DNA from: Paraglaciecola sp. 20A4
Lineage (GTDB): Bacteria; Pseudomonadota; Gammaproteobacteria; Enterobacterales; Alteromonadaceae
Length of the DNA: 64,000 nt
Direction of reading: 5' to 3'
NCBI RefSeq assembly: GCF_011378905.1
Contig: NZ_WTPY01000002.1
Location: 369,710-433,709 of the forward strand
Shown: piece after piece, positions 47,432-56,882 of the stretch
How positions within the stretch are numbered: the first letter of the stretch is position 1
How the letters are laid out: every line of letters begins with the position of its first letter
The notes under the pieces: generated by a model
Database searches by the model: none
What the model was told of the DNA's origin: nothing
What the model saw: the letters and a program-made list of their open reading frames with translations, nothing else
Made by a program: the position numbers and the translations under genes

Positions 47432-48031
47432 TTGAGTCGTCAAGAACAGAAACTGAAGACGAGACGAGCAATCATAGAGGCTGCTTTTAGTTTGCTTGAT
47501 GAACAGCGAAGTCTGTCCAGTATTAGTTTGCGAGAGGTCGCGCGCGCTGCTGGTATTGCGCCCACATCATTCTATCGACACTTTAAAGATATTGATGAGC
47601 TTGGTTTGACCTTGGTTGATGAAGCGGGGTTAAATCTTCGCCAGCTTATGCGTCAAGCGCGATTGCGTATTGCCTCAGGTGGCGGGGTTATCAATACCTC
47701 CGTAGATACCTTTATGGAATTTATTTGCGCTCACAGTAATGTATTTAGACTATTACTTCGTGAGCATACTGGCACATCATTGGCCTTTCGAGCGGCAGTG
47801 CTAAGAGAGATACAGCATTTCATTGTGGAATTAACTGATTACACAATGGCAACAACCGGACTGCCTCACCAGTTTGCAAATCTGCAAGCCGAAGCGATGG
47901 TGAAGCTAGTTTTTAGTGCCGGAGCTGAGGTATTAGATTCAGGGCCTGAACAACAGGCCGTGTTAGCTCAGCGCGTTAAATTACAATTGCGTTTTATCGC
48001 AAATGGAGCGAAAGAAGCCGCTGGAATCTAG
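47432..48031 (+). CDS. fabR: TetR-family fatty acid repressor FabR
   Basis: FabR represses unsaturated fatty acid synthesis by sensing unsaturated acyl chains. The 199-residue protein has an N-terminal TetR helix-turn-helix ([20 protein letters not shown]) and a ligand domain with [23 protein letters not shown] and [27 protein letters not shown], near identical in layout to E. coli FabR. I chose the TTG at 47432 (GGAG 6 nt upstream); the frame from 47399 adds 11 non-conserved residues. It ends with a 4-bp overlap of the facing trmA stop. Confidence 0.92.
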   Translation: MSRQEQKLKTRRAIIEAAFSLLDEQRSLSSISLREVARAAGIAPTSFYRHFKDIDELGLTLVDEAGLNLRQLMRQARLRIASGGGVINTSVDTFMEFICAHSNVFRLLLREHTGTSLAFRAAVLREIQHFIVELTDYTMATTGLPHQFANLQAEAMVKLVFSAGAEVLDSGPEQQAVLAQRVKLQLRFIANGAKEAAGI

Positions 48032-49125
48032 CGCTTTTGTAGATAAATGCCTGATTCAACATGATGCGTATAAGGAAACTGGTCAAATAACGCGAAGCGC
48101 ACTACTTCATGGGTTTCTTGCAAAACAGCTAAGTTGTCTTTTAGTGTGTCAGGATTGCATGAGATATAGACGATATTAGCATAGCCTTGAACCATATGAA
48201 GCGTATCGTCATCAAGACCAGCGCGGGGCGGATCCACTAATACCGTTTGGCAGTCGTAATCATCTAAATTAATGCCTTCTAAACGACGGAAGCTGCGCTC
48301 ATTATTTAATGCCTGTACAAATTCTTCACTCGACATGCGCAATATGGTGACGTTATCTATCTTGTTTAAGCTAATATTAGCTTGCGCAGCAGCGACAGAT
48401 GACTTAGAAATTTCAGTGGCTAAAACTTGGGAGAAATTTTGGGCTAATGGCAAACTAAAATTTCCAGCTCCACAATAAAGCTCTAGTAGATCGCCCTTAC
48501 AATTTTGAGTCACGTCTAATGCCCATTCGAGCATTTTACTATTTACGCTAGCATTAGGTTGAGTGAAACTGTTTTCTATTTGCTTGAATTTGTAGAGTCT
48601 ATTATTTACTGGTAACTCTTCTAGGACATAATCTTTGTCGATTAGGATTTTCTGCTTCTTAGAGCGGCCAATTATATCAACCTTAAATTCTGTTCTTAAC
48701 AAAGCGCATAGATTTTGAGCTTCAAACTCCCATTCCTCATCCAGCGGCTTGTGATAAACCAGAGTCACAAGAATTTCATTGGTTAACGTACTTAAATAAT
48801 CTATTTGAAATAATTTTCTACGCAAAATTTGATTGTGTTTTAGTAAATCAACCAGTTTCGCCATCACTGCATTTATAATTTCACTTGCTGGAGGAAATTG
48901 ATTAACTGGATATTTTTGCTTAGTTGTTTGATCAAACATAACATGATCAAGATTATCGCCGTCGTGCCACATTCTGAATTCTGCACGCATTCTATAATGT
49001 AATGGCGCTGAGCAAAATGCTTCTAAATCAGGCATTGTAAACGACTGAAAAGCTTGCTTAATACGACTGATCTTATCAGCGAGTTGTTGGTCATAGTCCG
49101 CAGGATTAATTTCAGTTGGGCGCAA
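48028..49125 (-). CDS. trmA: tRNA (uracil-5-)-methyltransferase TrmA
   Basis: TrmA makes 5-methyluridine at position 54 of tRNA using SAM. The 365-residue protein (E. coli 366) has [14 protein letters not shown] near the start, [16 protein letters not shown] as the SAM site, [11 protein letters not shown] and the catalytic Cys in YISCNPDTL, plus [12 protein letters not shown]. The TTG at 49125 is preferred: GGAG is 7 nt upstream and the length matches, while the frame to 49146 has no support. Confidence 0.94.
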   Translation of the reverse strand: MRPTEINPADYDQQLADKISRIKQAFQSFTMPDLEAFCSAPLHYRMRAEFRMWHDGDNLDHVMFDQTTKQKYPVNQFPPASEIINAVMAKLVDLLKHNQILRRKLFQIDYLSTLTNEILVTLVYHKPLDEEWEFEAQNLCALLRTEFKVDIIGRSKKQKILIDKDYVLEELPVNNRLYKFKQIENSFTQPNASVNSKMLEWALDVTQNCKGDLLELYCGAGNFSLPLAQNFSQVLATEISKSSVAAAQANISLNKIDNVTILRMSSEEFVQALNNERSFRRLEGINLDDYDCQTVLVDPPRAGLDDDTLHMVQGYANIVYISCNPDTLKDNLAVLQETHEVVRFALFDQFPYTHHVESGIYLQKR

Positions 49126-49218
49126 GGCAATTCTCCAGTTGATCAATTTATCGAGCGCGGGATTGTAAGTGTTTTCAGCGCTTGTGCAATATTAGTTTTT
49201 ACTTCGAAAGAATTGTAC

Positions 49219-49245
49219 TAAATTTCGACACTATGCGGCCGATAC
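49219..49245 (+). promoter_or_regulatory. Sigma-28 (FliA) promoter of the DUF5610 gene
   Basis: TAAA (49219-49222), a 15-bp spacer, then GCCGATAC (49238-49245) fits the consensus TAAA-N15-GCCGATAA with one mismatch. It lies 28 bp before the start codon, as expected for a FliA-dependent promoter. Confidence 0.75.
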
Positions 49246-49273
49246 CCTAATAGAGGAAAGTGAGGTAGCTGAA

Positions 49274-50707
49274 ATGAATATTAACGAGATAAAGGCTTTC
49301 ATGCGTGAAAAGCCAGCACATTTAGGCGAAGCTAATAGCCTGCAAAATCGGTTGCGTGATAGTGGACTGGAGCAAGCGAGCGCGCTAAATGAAGATAAAG
49401 CGTCTCTTAGCGGTACATCCGCATCGAAAAGTCTCTTCGGTGCGCAGGTTTTGACCAATGCTTTAAATCACAGTGTGTCATTGGGAATCATTAAACCGGA
49501 ATTGCGCGTACCCCAGAAAGCTGAACAAGAAAGTGATAACGAGAGTTTGTTTAACTTCGAAGAGGTTGCTCGCAACGTATTGAATTTTGTTGGTGGGGCA
49601 ATTAAAAACGCACAAGGTAAGGGGGCCGACGATAAAGCACTAGAATCACTGTTCAATCAGGCTAGTTCAGGCGTGCTTAAAGGTATTGGTATGGCTAAAA
49701 AAGACCTCGCTGGTGTGATGAATGACGACATTAGCGAGGGTATTAGTCGTAGCCAAGAGTTAATTGATGCAGGGCTGCAGAAACTACGTGAATCGATATT
49801 TGGTAATACTGAGGAAGTAAGCAATTCAGCAGCTTCAAAAGTTGCCTTGGAGAACCAAGTGAGCTATCAGCGCCGTGATACAGGTGAATTAAGCATTCGT
49901 ACTTTAGACGGCGATGAAGTCAATATTCGCTTCGAGGACTTAAAAGGTTTTGAATTAAATCAAAAATCGCTGATTGAAAAAGATAATCAAGAGGTTTTCA
50001 AACAACCTGTTGAGCCACCGACAGCTGGCGGCGCTGCCACTACTCCTCAAATGTCATCAATAAATAGCGCGAGTGAGGAGAGTGTTGCAGAGAAAGTTGA
50101 ATCTTCCGAGTCAACGTTGTCACCAGATAATCTAAGTCAAGGTGAAAGCGTAGCGAGCACCAAGGTATCGACTGTTACCCATTTTGAGCATTTTAACAGC
50201 AATGCTCTGTCGTTTACCGTTGAGGGTGAATTAGACGAAGATGAATTAAAAGCTATTGGCTCACTTGTATCTGATGTTAGTGATTTGGCAGACGAATTTT
50301 TTCACGGGGATATTGAGTCAGCATTTAACCAAGCGCTTAAATTAGGCTATGACGAGAAAGAATTGACCGGTTTTGCTCTGCAATTAACACGGCAGGAGCA
50401 AACGCAATCTATTCAAGCTTACGAGTCGGTCTCACATTTTAGTGAAGACGATCCCCGAGGTGACCCAAATAAAACAGTAAAACCAGTTGCCCATTATTTG
50501 GATAAGATGCTTGATGTATTTGAAGAGTCTAGACAAAAGCTTGAAAGTGGGGAGCAATATGACGATCTAATCAACGGACTGATAAATCAAATGGGAGATG
50601 TACATACTCCTGATTTAATTTCTGCAATCCAACGTTTCCATTCTTTTAATCAGAAATTATTAAATGGCTTACCATTAAATTTTTCTGAGAGCGGTATAAG
50701 GGAATAA
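49274..50707 (+). CDS. DUF5610-type protein under a sigma-28 promoter
   Basis: A 477-residue hydrophilic protein with no signal peptide and no membrane segment. The central part (about residues 95-180) has the helical LFNFEEVARNVLNFVGGAIKNA and EGISRSQELIDAGLQKLRESI that I assign to DUF5610, with Ser/Thr/Glu-rich linkers (about 250-305). A second helical region ends in YLDKMLDVFEESRQKLESG. The gene has a FliA-type promoter and a purine-rich ribosome site, so it probably belongs to the late flagellar or motility regulon. The molecular role is unknown; family assignment is from memory of sequence. Confidence 0.7.
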   Translation: MNINEIKAFMREKPAHLGEANSLQNRLRDSGLEQASALNEDKASLSGTSASKSLFGAQVLTNALNHSVSLGIIKPELRVPQKAEQESDNESLFNFEEVARNVLNFVGGAIKNAQGKGADDKALESLFNQASSGVLKGIGMAKKDLAGVMNDDISEGISRSQELIDAGLQKLRESIFGNTEEVSNSAASKVALENQVSYQRRDTGELSIRTLDGDEVNIRFEDLKGFELNQKSLIEKDNQEVFKQPVEPPTAGGAATTPQMSSINSASEESVAEKVESSESTLSPDNLSQGESVASTKVSTVTHFEHFNSNALSFTVEGELDEDELKAIGSLVSDVSDLADEFFHGDIESAFNQALKLGYDEKELTGFALQLTRQEQTQSIQAYESVSHFSEDDPRGDPNKTVKPVAHYLDKMLDVFEESRQKLESGEQYDDLINGLINQMGDVHTPDLISAIQRFHSFNQKLLNGLPLNFSESGIRE

Positions 50708-50713
50708 GAGACA

Positions 50714-50746
50714 CGTTAGGTGCATTAATAGTCAATGTACCTAACG
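50714..50746. terminator. Hairpin between DUF5610 gene and response regulator
   Basis: CGTTAGGTGCATT and AATGTACCTAACG form a 13-bp stem with one G-U pair and a 7-nt loop between convergent genes. No T-run follows. Confidence 0.55.
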
Positions 50747-50757
50747 GATGGGTTAAA

Positions 50758-51396
50758 TCAATCTTCTAAATTTAATTTCTTAAGCAACAACACTGCTTGG
50801 GTTCGTGTATTTACTTCTAATTTTCTAAAAACAGCACTAATATGGGCTTTAATTGTTGCTTCAGTGACATTTAGTTCATGGGCAATCTGTTTATTTAATA
50901 AACCATCATGAATCAATTTCAATACTTGGAATTGCTTTGGCGTTAGTTCAGCAATCCTTTGGGCTAAATTAATTCCTTCGGCATCTACATCAGCAATTTG
51001 AGCTCTTAATTCATCCGTTAACCACGTTTCGCCGTTCATAATGGTTTTTAGCGCGTCAGCAATTAGCAAAGTGGGAGTGGACTTAGGGATAAACCCTTTC
51101 GCACCAAAGCTCATAACGTTAGAAACCACTTCAATCGAATCGCTTGCCGATACAACCGCAACAGGTATTTGTGGGAAATCCTGTGTAACACGAATAAGCC
51201 CATAAAAATTTTCACAACCTGGCATATGCAGGTCGAGTAAAATTAAATCAATATCATTATTCTCTTGTAGCATATTTAGCGTGGAGTCGAGGGAATCGGA
51301 TTGCAAAATCTCAACTTCTTCGAATAGCGGACTTAACGCACCCACTAGAGCTTCACGAAAAAGCGGATGATCATCTGCGATTAAAAATTTTGCCAT
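50758..51396 (-). CDS. NarL/FixJ-family response regulator
   Basis: A 212-residue two-component regulator. The receiver domain has acidic Asp8/Asp9, phospho-acceptor Asp55 (LILLDLHMPG), Ser83 and Lys105 (FIPKS). The C-terminal LuxR-type helix-turn-helix is LTPKQFQVLKLIHDGLLNKQIAHELNVTEATIKAHISAVF. No sensor kinase gene lies nearby, so its partner is unknown. It faces the DUF5610 gene and diverges from cmoA. Confidence 0.9.
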   Translation of the reverse strand: MAKFLIADDHPLFREALVGALSPLFEEVEILQSDSLDSTLNMLQENNDIDLILLDLHMPGCENFYGLIRVTQDFPQIPVAVVSASDSIEVVSNVMSFGAKGFIPKSTPTLLIADALKTIMNGETWLTDELRAQIADVDAEGINLAQRIAELTPKQFQVLKLIHDGLLNKQIAHELNVTEATIKAHISAVFRKLEVNTRTQAVLLLKKLNLED

Positions 51397-51608
51397 TTAT
51401 ATGCCTTCAATAGATAATTCAATATTAAGATATAAGATTAATACTTTAGTCGTAAATAATGAAGGGATAATTGTTCTCCTTTCTATTTATGTAACACATT
51501 CTACCAGAAGGCTTTAGTTCGATGTAACTAATACGCCACTCAATTCGCTTATCTCATGACTTATGACAGGTTATTCAGTGGTTAAGGCAGTTGAATCGGT
51601 CAATGCAA

Positions 51609-51637
51609 TTGCTTGGTCGATGTCGGGCGGGTAGAAT
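51609..51637 (+). promoter_or_regulatory. Candidate sigma-70 promoter of cmoAB
   Basis: TTGCTT and TAGAAT are separated by 17 bp, 34 bp before the cmoA start. Each box has two mismatches or fewer to consensus. Confidence 0.5.
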
Positions 51638-51670
51638 TGAGCTAATTTTTTTCTAGAAGTTATTAATGCC

Positions 51671-52402
51671 ATGCAAACAGGCAAAGACGCCATCTATTCA
51701 CAGCCTCAGCAAGTCAGTGGATTTCGCTTTGATGATTCAGTAGCAGAAGTTTTTCCGGATATGATTCAGCGCTCAGTCCCTGGATATAGCACCATCGTTG
51801 ATGCTATTGGTCAGCTTGCGGGCCGCTACGCTACTGAGCATTCCAATATTTATGATTTAGGTTGTTCATTAGGGGCGGTGAGTCTTGCTGCTGCCCGGTA
51901 TGTAGAGGCTAAATCATGTAATATTATTGCGGTGGACAATTCACAAGCAATGGTCCAGCGCTGTAAACGGCATGTCCAAGCATACAAAGCCAATACACCC
52001 ATAGAGGTGATCTGTGACGACTTGCAGAATGTGCGTATTGAGCGCGCTTCAAGTGTGGTGATGAATTTTACCTTGCAATTTATTGAGCCAACAAAACGCG
52101 ATAATATCATTAAGTCTATATACGACGGGTTAGCGCCAGGTGGTATTTTCATTCTGTCTGAAAAACTTCGCCATGACTCGGAACAAGGTAATGAGCTGCT
52201 AGTCGATTTGCATCATGAGTTTAAGCGGCGTAACGGGTATAGCGAACTTGAGATAAGCCAAAAACGCGAGTCGTTAGAGAACGTGTTACGTGCCGAGACG
52301 TTTGCAGCACACAAAACACGTTTGAACAATGCCGGTTTTGATGACGTTATTTTATGGTTTCAGTGTTTTAATTTTGCTTCTTTAGTTGCGATTAAAAACT
52401 AG
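51671..52402 (+). CDS. cmoA: Carboxy-SAM synthase CmoA
   Basis: CmoA converts SAM and prephenate to carboxy-SAM for the wobble uridine modification cmo5U34. The 243-residue protein (E. coli 247) has [32 protein letters not shown] as the SAM site, and [18 protein letters not shown], near identical to the E. coli protein. It is followed after 34 bp by cmoB. Confidence 0.95.
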   Translation: MQTGKDAIYSQPQQVSGFRFDDSVAEVFPDMIQRSVPGYSTIVDAIGQLAGRYATEHSNIYDLGCSLGAVSLAAARYVEAKSCNIIAVDNSQAMVQRCKRHVQAYKANTPIEVICDDLQNVRIERASSVVMNFTLQFIEPTKRDNIIKSIYDGLAPGGIFILSEKLRHDSEQGNELLVDLHHEFKRRNGYSELEISQKRESLENVLRAETFAAHKTRLNNAGFDDVILWFQCFNFASLVAIKN

Positions 52403-52436
52403 TCTTTTCATCACATTATTCAGTAAGGACTATTTT

Positions 52437-53408
52437 ATGTCAGTTATCTGGTTTAATCAGTTTTATAAAGAAATCGCCGATTCACCCTTGAGCTCTTGGC
52501 TTGAGTTGTTGCCCAAACAAATTTCGACCTGGCATAAAGAACAGTTACACGGTGATTTCAATAAGTGGGTAAAGTTACTCAGTAAGTTGCCACAAACTAC
52601 TCCTAGTGTGGTCCAGCTAAAAGATAAAGTAGAGTTTGGGCTTGTTGAAGATATAAATGACTACACTCAAAAACAAATTATTGGTTTACTAAAACAGTTT
52701 ATGCCGTGGCGTAAAGGCCCATTTTATGTACATGGCATCCATATAGATACTGAGTGGCGATCTGATTGGAAATGGCAACGGGTGCAGCCTCATATACAGT
52801 CTTTAGAAAATCGATATGTGCTCGATGTTGGGTGTGGCAGCGGATACCACATGTGGCGTATGTTGGGGGAAAAGGCAAAAATGGTGGTAGGGGTGGATCC
52901 TTCCCAATTATTTTTAATGCAATTTCAAGCCATGAAACACTTTAATCCAGACCCTCGTATTCATTTATTACCGGTTGGCGTAGAGCAGTTACCAGAGCAA
53001 AATGCGTTTGATACGGTATTTTCTATGGGGGTACTTTATCATCGTAAGAGCCCATTAGATTTTTTACAGCAACTTAAAAATCAGTTACGCCCTGGAGGGG
53101 AACTTGTACTTGAAACCTTGGTGGTTGAAGGGGACGAAAATACAGTATTAATGGCCGGTGAGCGTTATGCGCAAATGCGCAACGTTTGGTTTCTACCCAG
53201 TACTGATGCGTTATGTTTGTGGATGCGACGCCTGGGTTTCAAAAACGTTCGGGTAGTCGATGTAGCCACTACTACACTTGATGAACAGCGAGCAACGCAA
53301 TGGATGGACAGCCAGTCGTTGATTGACTTTCTTGATCCGACCGATCATACAAAAACGATTGAAGGTTATCCGGCTCCGTTACGAGCAGTAGTAATAGCTG
53401 AACGCTAA
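52437..53408 (+). CDS. cmoB: tRNA U34 carboxymethyltransferase CmoB
   Basis: CmoB transfers the carboxymethyl group from carboxy-SAM to 5-hydroxyuridine 34. The 323-residue length equals E. coli CmoB. Seen are [41 protein letters not shown] (cofactor site) and [19 protein letters not shown]. The ATG at 52437 follows AAGGA; the frame to 52386 is a tail of cmoA. The pair forms a complete cmo5U route step. Confidence 0.95.
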   Translation: MSVIWFNQFYKEIADSPLSSWLELLPKQISTWHKEQLHGDFNKWVKLLSKLPQTTPSVVQLKDKVEFGLVEDINDYTQKQIIGLLKQFMPWRKGPFYVHGIHIDTEWRSDWKWQRVQPHIQSLENRYVLDVGCGSGYHMWRMLGEKAKMVVGVDPSQLFLMQFQAMKHFNPDPRIHLLPVGVEQLPEQNAFDTVFSMGVLYHRKSPLDFLQQLKNQLRPGGELVLETLVVEGDENTVLMAGERYAQMRNVWFLPSTDALCLWMRRLGFKNVRVVDVATTTLDEQRATQWMDSQSLIDFLDPTDHTKTIEGYPAPLRAVVIAER

Positions 53409-53416
53409 AAATTACC

Positions 53417-54529
53417 TTATTGATTAATAAAAATACGTTTGGCGCGCGTTGGCATGCGGGTTACTAACTCATAGCCTAATGTATCCGACCATTTTGCAAC
53501 CTCATTAACCGATAATTGTTTTCCCCACAATTCGACTTCGGCACCGACAAGCACATTATCTAGGTGGGTGACATCTACGCATAGCATATCCATGGACACG
53601 CGACCCGCTAACGGCGCAATTTTTCCGTTGATTAATACTGGAGTACCAGACTTCGCAGTACGTGGGTAGCCATCTCCATAGCCAGCTGCAACCGTGGCGA
53701 TAATGCTCGGTTTATTCGCAATCCAAGATGCACCATAACCCACAGGATCTCCAGCATTCACATTTCTTATGGCTATCACCTTTGAACAAAATTGCATGGC
53801 AGGGACAAGTGGTAATGCCAATGTGTTCTGTTGATCAAAGGGACTGATACCATAGAGCATGATGCCAGGGCGGTTCCAGGTACCATGACTATCCGGTATG
53901 GCCATTATTGCGGCAGAGTTTGCCAAACTGGTGGGTATCCGAACCTTACTTTGCGATATTGCAGCGACGGCTATTTTGAAGTTGTCAAGTTGCTGAATAC
54001 CTAATGGATGGTCGGGTATATCAGAGGTCGCAAAATGTGTCATTAAGACAATAGAAGATACATTTTGATTGTTTGAAAGCGTTTGGTAGACCCCTAAGCT
54101 ATCAGTCAAGGGTACACCTAATCGATGCATACCTGAGTCTAACTTCAACCACACATTAATTGGTTTTGACAACTCAGCGGACAGTAAATCGTGAATTTGC
54201 TCTTGGCTATGGATCACAATCTGTAAACCTAAATCATCTACTACGCTCAATTCACTCGCGCAGAAGCATCCCTCAAGCAAAAGGATCGGGCTGCGAATAT
54301 GGTTTTGACGTAAAATAACCGCTTCTTCAATACTCGACACTGCTAGTAAATTGGCCTTATTGGCAAGTGCCCTGGCAGTTGCAACCGCACCGTGCCCATA
54401 AGCATCTGCTTTAATAACAGCCAGCGTTTGACTGTTATTACCGGAGGCCGTGTTCCCAACAGTGTGGGCGTAATCGAAGTTCTGACGAATCGCGTCTAGA
54501 TCAATAGTAATCGAAATGGGTCGTGACAT
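53417..54529 (-). CDS. alr: Alanine racemase
   Basis: Alr makes D-alanine for peptidoglycan. The 370-residue PLP enzyme shows the PLP lysine in LAVIKADAYGHGAV, the PGIMLYGISPF region, and the catalytic Tyr in VGYGASWIA, with RVSMDMLCVDVTHL near the end. It lies 9 bp after the D-amino acid aminotransferase gene on the same strand, so both act on D-alanine and are probably co-expressed. Confidence 0.93.
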   Translation of the reverse strand: MSRPISITIDLDAIRQNFDYAHTVGNTASGNNSQTLAVIKADAYGHGAVATARALANKANLLAVSSIEEAVILRQNHIRSPILLLEGCFCASELSVVDDLGLQIVIHSQEQIHDLLSAELSKPINVWLKLDSGMHRLGVPLTDSLGVYQTLSNNQNVSSIVLMTHFATSDIPDHPLGIQQLDNFKIAVAAISQSKVRIPTSLANSAAIMAIPDSHGTWNRPGIMLYGISPFDQQNTLALPLVPAMQFCSKVIAIRNVNAGDPVGYGASWIANKPSIIATVAAGYGDGYPRTAKSGTPVLINGKIAPLAGRVSMDMLCVDVTHLDNVLVGAEVELWGKQLSVNEVAKWSDTLGYELVTRMPTRAKRIFINQ

Positions 54530-54538
54530 TAATGGAGT

Positions 54539-55396
54539 CTAATATTGGTATTTGTGTTGACTAAATAGTGCCTGAGCTTGTTGCCAGACATCGCCGACGG
54601 TTCCGTTGCCAACTGGCGCACCATCTAGGGTAATGACAGGAGCCACCTCTTTACTAGAACTGGTCAGCCAGAGTTCATCGGCATTTTTCACTTCTTCCAT
54701 GCTGATAACCCGCTCTTCAACTTCGTATGAGCTATACTCGCGCAGTATTGCTAATAATATCTTTCGTGTTACGCCGGGTAAAAGCTGGTTATCTAATGCA
54801 GGTGTAGCAATAACATTGCCTTTAACCAAAAATACATTACATGAACTTGCTTCAGTTAGTTGTTGCTGCTGATTAAACAAAATGGTTTCTTGCATACCCA
54901 AATCTTGGCTTTGCTGATAATGCATTACATTGCCAAGGAGTGACGTTGATTTGATGTTGCAACGTTTCCAGCGAAGATCTTCGCTACTGGTTACATTGAA
55001 CGGCTTAACTTTCGCTTTGTCAGGTGTTGGCGCAGGTGGAATTTCAAAGGAGAAAGCAAATACGGTTGGAGTGACGCCGGTTGGATAAGCATGCGCTCTT
55101 TTACTATCGGTGCCCCGACTAACATGCAGATAGATACCACGGTTACCTGCCTCATTTTTATTTAATAAGTTGTCAATAATCGCTTGCCAATCGTTATGGC
55201 TGTAGTCAAGTTCAATTCCGATAGAAGCTAAACCGTTTTGCATACGTTCAATATGAGCCATAAAACCAACCGTTTTTCCCAGATAAGTTGGGATCACTTC
55301 ATAAATTCCGTCACCAAATAAAAAACCGCGGTCCATAGGAGAAATTTTTGCTTGTTCTTGGGGTAGATAATCCCCATTTAAAAATACGATGCTCAT
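54539..55396 (-). CDS. dat: D-amino acid aminotransferase (class IV)
   Basis: A 285-residue fold-type IV PLP aminotransferase. FLFGDGIYEVIPTYLGK and the PLP lysine in LRWKRCNIKSTSLLGN are typical of D-alanine aminotransferase, which links D-alanine to D-glutamate through a keto acid. The next best guess is a branched-chain type, but the N-terminus MDRGFLFGDGIYEVIP and the adjacent alr favour Dat. It leads the dat-alr pair. Confidence 0.84.
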   Translation of the reverse strand: MSIVFLNGDYLPQEQAKISPMDRGFLFGDGIYEVIPTYLGKTVGFMAHIERMQNGLASIGIELDYSHNDWQAIIDNLLNKNEAGNRGIYLHVSRGTDSKRAHAYPTGVTPTVFAFSFEIPPAPTPDKAKVKPFNVTSSEDLRWKRCNIKSTSLLGNVMHYQQSQDLGMQETILFNQQQQLTEASSCNVFLVKGNVIATPALDNQLLPGVTRKILLAILREYSSYEVEERVISMEEVKNADELWLTSSSKEVAPVITLDGAPVGNGTVGDVWQQAQALFSQHKYQY

Positions 55397-55568
55397 AGTA
55401 AGGACTCAAAAAAATAGCATTAGAAGAAGGTCGACTGGTCGCGGATTATGCCATGAATTCTGACGTCTAATTAAGCTTCTTTGTTAGCAAATTTGAATTT
55501 TTATCATCGACATCTATGTTATCAGGTACAATAAGGTTCGCTTTTATTCCTCAATACAGACAGGTTTT

Positions 55569-56402
55569 ATGCTGCAAATAGGTAAGTTCAACTCATTAAA
55601 TGTAATTAAGCAGGTTCCTTTCGGGTTTTATCTCGATGGCGGAGACGACAAAGAGGTGCTATTACCCACTAAATTTGCCGATGAAGCCTGCAAAATTGGC
55701 GACACATGTCGAGTATTTGTATATCACGACAGTGATGGCAGATTAGCGGCAACGACACAAACGCCATTAGCAGAAGTGGATGAATGTGCATTTTTAAAAG
55801 TAGTCAGCGTTAATAACGTCGGCGCTTTTGTTGAGTGGGGTATCGATAAAGACTTGCTCGTACCTTATAGTGAGCAAGATTTCCCAATGGCGGAAGGCGT
55901 GTCTTATGTTGTTTTTATTTACTTCGATGATGAAACCGGCAAAGTAGCGGCCTCAACTCGACTACGAGATTTTCTGTTTGAAGAAGGCGAGAACTTTGTA
56001 CCTAAGCAAGAGGTTGAGCTACTTATTTGCGGGCTTAGTGACATGGGTTACAAAGCCGTCATAAATGGCACCCATTTAGGACTGATTTTTAAAGATGAAG
56101 TATTCAAACCGTTGCGTATTGGTGAGAAGACCAGCGGATTTATTAAGCGAGTGCGTGAAGACAACAAGATTGATTTATGTTTTCAGTTTCATGACGATAA
56201 TGCCCGCAAAGATTTAGCTGAACAAATTATTGACGATTTAGAAGCCCATGGCGGCATATCTACATTAACCGACAAAAGCTCAGCTCAAGAAATATCTAAA
56301 CGTTTTAATGTCAGCAAAAATGTTTACAAGAGAACACTCGGTGCTTTATATAAGCAAAAACGTATTTTGCTAGATAAATCTAAGATAACCTTAATTAAAT
56401 AA
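55569..56402 (+). CDS. S1 RNA-binding protein, CvfB/YitL family
   Basis: A 277-residue protein with three S1-like OB domains (about residues 1-65, 68-130, 145-205) and a winged-helix end (STLTDKSSAQEISKRFNVSKNVYKRTLGALYKQKRI). CvfB in Staphylococcus affects virulence gene expression, but the role in this group is unknown. It precedes osmC by 36 bp on the same strand. Confidence 0.88.
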   Translation: MLQIGKFNSLNVIKQVPFGFYLDGGDDKEVLLPTKFADEACKIGDTCRVFVYHDSDGRLAATTQTPLAEVDECAFLKVVSVNNVGAFVEWGIDKDLLVPYSEQDFPMAEGVSYVVFIYFDDETGKVAASTRLRDFLFEEGENFVPKQEVELLICGLSDMGYKAVINGTHLGLIFKDEVFKPLRIGEKTSGFIKRVREDNKIDLCFQFHDDNARKDLAEQIIDDLEAHGGISTLTDKSSAQEISKRFNVSKNVYKRTLGALYKQKRILLDKSKITLIK

Positions 56403-56438
56403 GACGTTTAAAACACTATTTTGTGCGGAGTGAAATAA

Positions 56439-56831
56439 ATGAAAGCAACAGTTAACTGGCAATCTGATATGAAGTTTATCGGTGAAACAGACACCGGTAA
56501 GCGTATTGAAATGGATGGTAATGGTAGTCGAGTGACTCCTATGGAAGCGGTTTTATTGGCAGTAGGGGCGTGTTCTTCAATTGACGTGGTAGAAATTCTT
56601 AAAAAATCTCGGCAAGCCATAACCGCTTGTGAGTGCCAACTTGATGCTAAGCGTGCCGACGAAGCACCACGGGTGTTTACGCAGATCCATGCGCACTATT
56701 TACTCAGCGGACAAAATTTAAACGAAAAGCATATTCAGCGTGCGGTCCAACTTTCGGCGGAAAAATATTGCTCGGTTATGTTAATGCTTGAAGGGAAAGT
56801 TAATATTACGACCAGTTTCAGCATAACTTAA
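56439..56831 (+). CDS. OsmC-family protein (YhfA type)
   Basis: A 130-residue OsmC/Ohr-family protein. The two conserved cysteines are in VGACSSIDVVEIL and KYCSVMLML, as in peroxide-reducing relatives and YhfA. The short length and layout match YhfA rather than Ohr. No organic peroxide regulator is adjacent. A hairpin follows the gene. Confidence 0.86.
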   Translation: MKATVNWQSDMKFIGETDTGKRIEMDGNGSRVTPMEAVLLAVGACSSIDVVEILKKSRQAITACECQLDAKRADEAPRVFTQIHAHYLLSGQNLNEKHIQRAVQLSAEKYCSVMLMLEGKVNITTSFSIT

Positions 56832-56834
56832 AAT

Positions 56835-56860
56835 ATGGACGAGTGTCGTTTCTCGTCCAT
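56835..56860. terminator. Hairpin after the osmC-like gene
   Basis: ATGGACGAG and CTCGTCCAT form a perfect 9-bp stem with an 8-nt loop between convergent genes; there is no T-run on the plus strand. Confidence 0.5.
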
Positions 56861-56882
56861 TGACTCAATTAAACAAGCTGCA

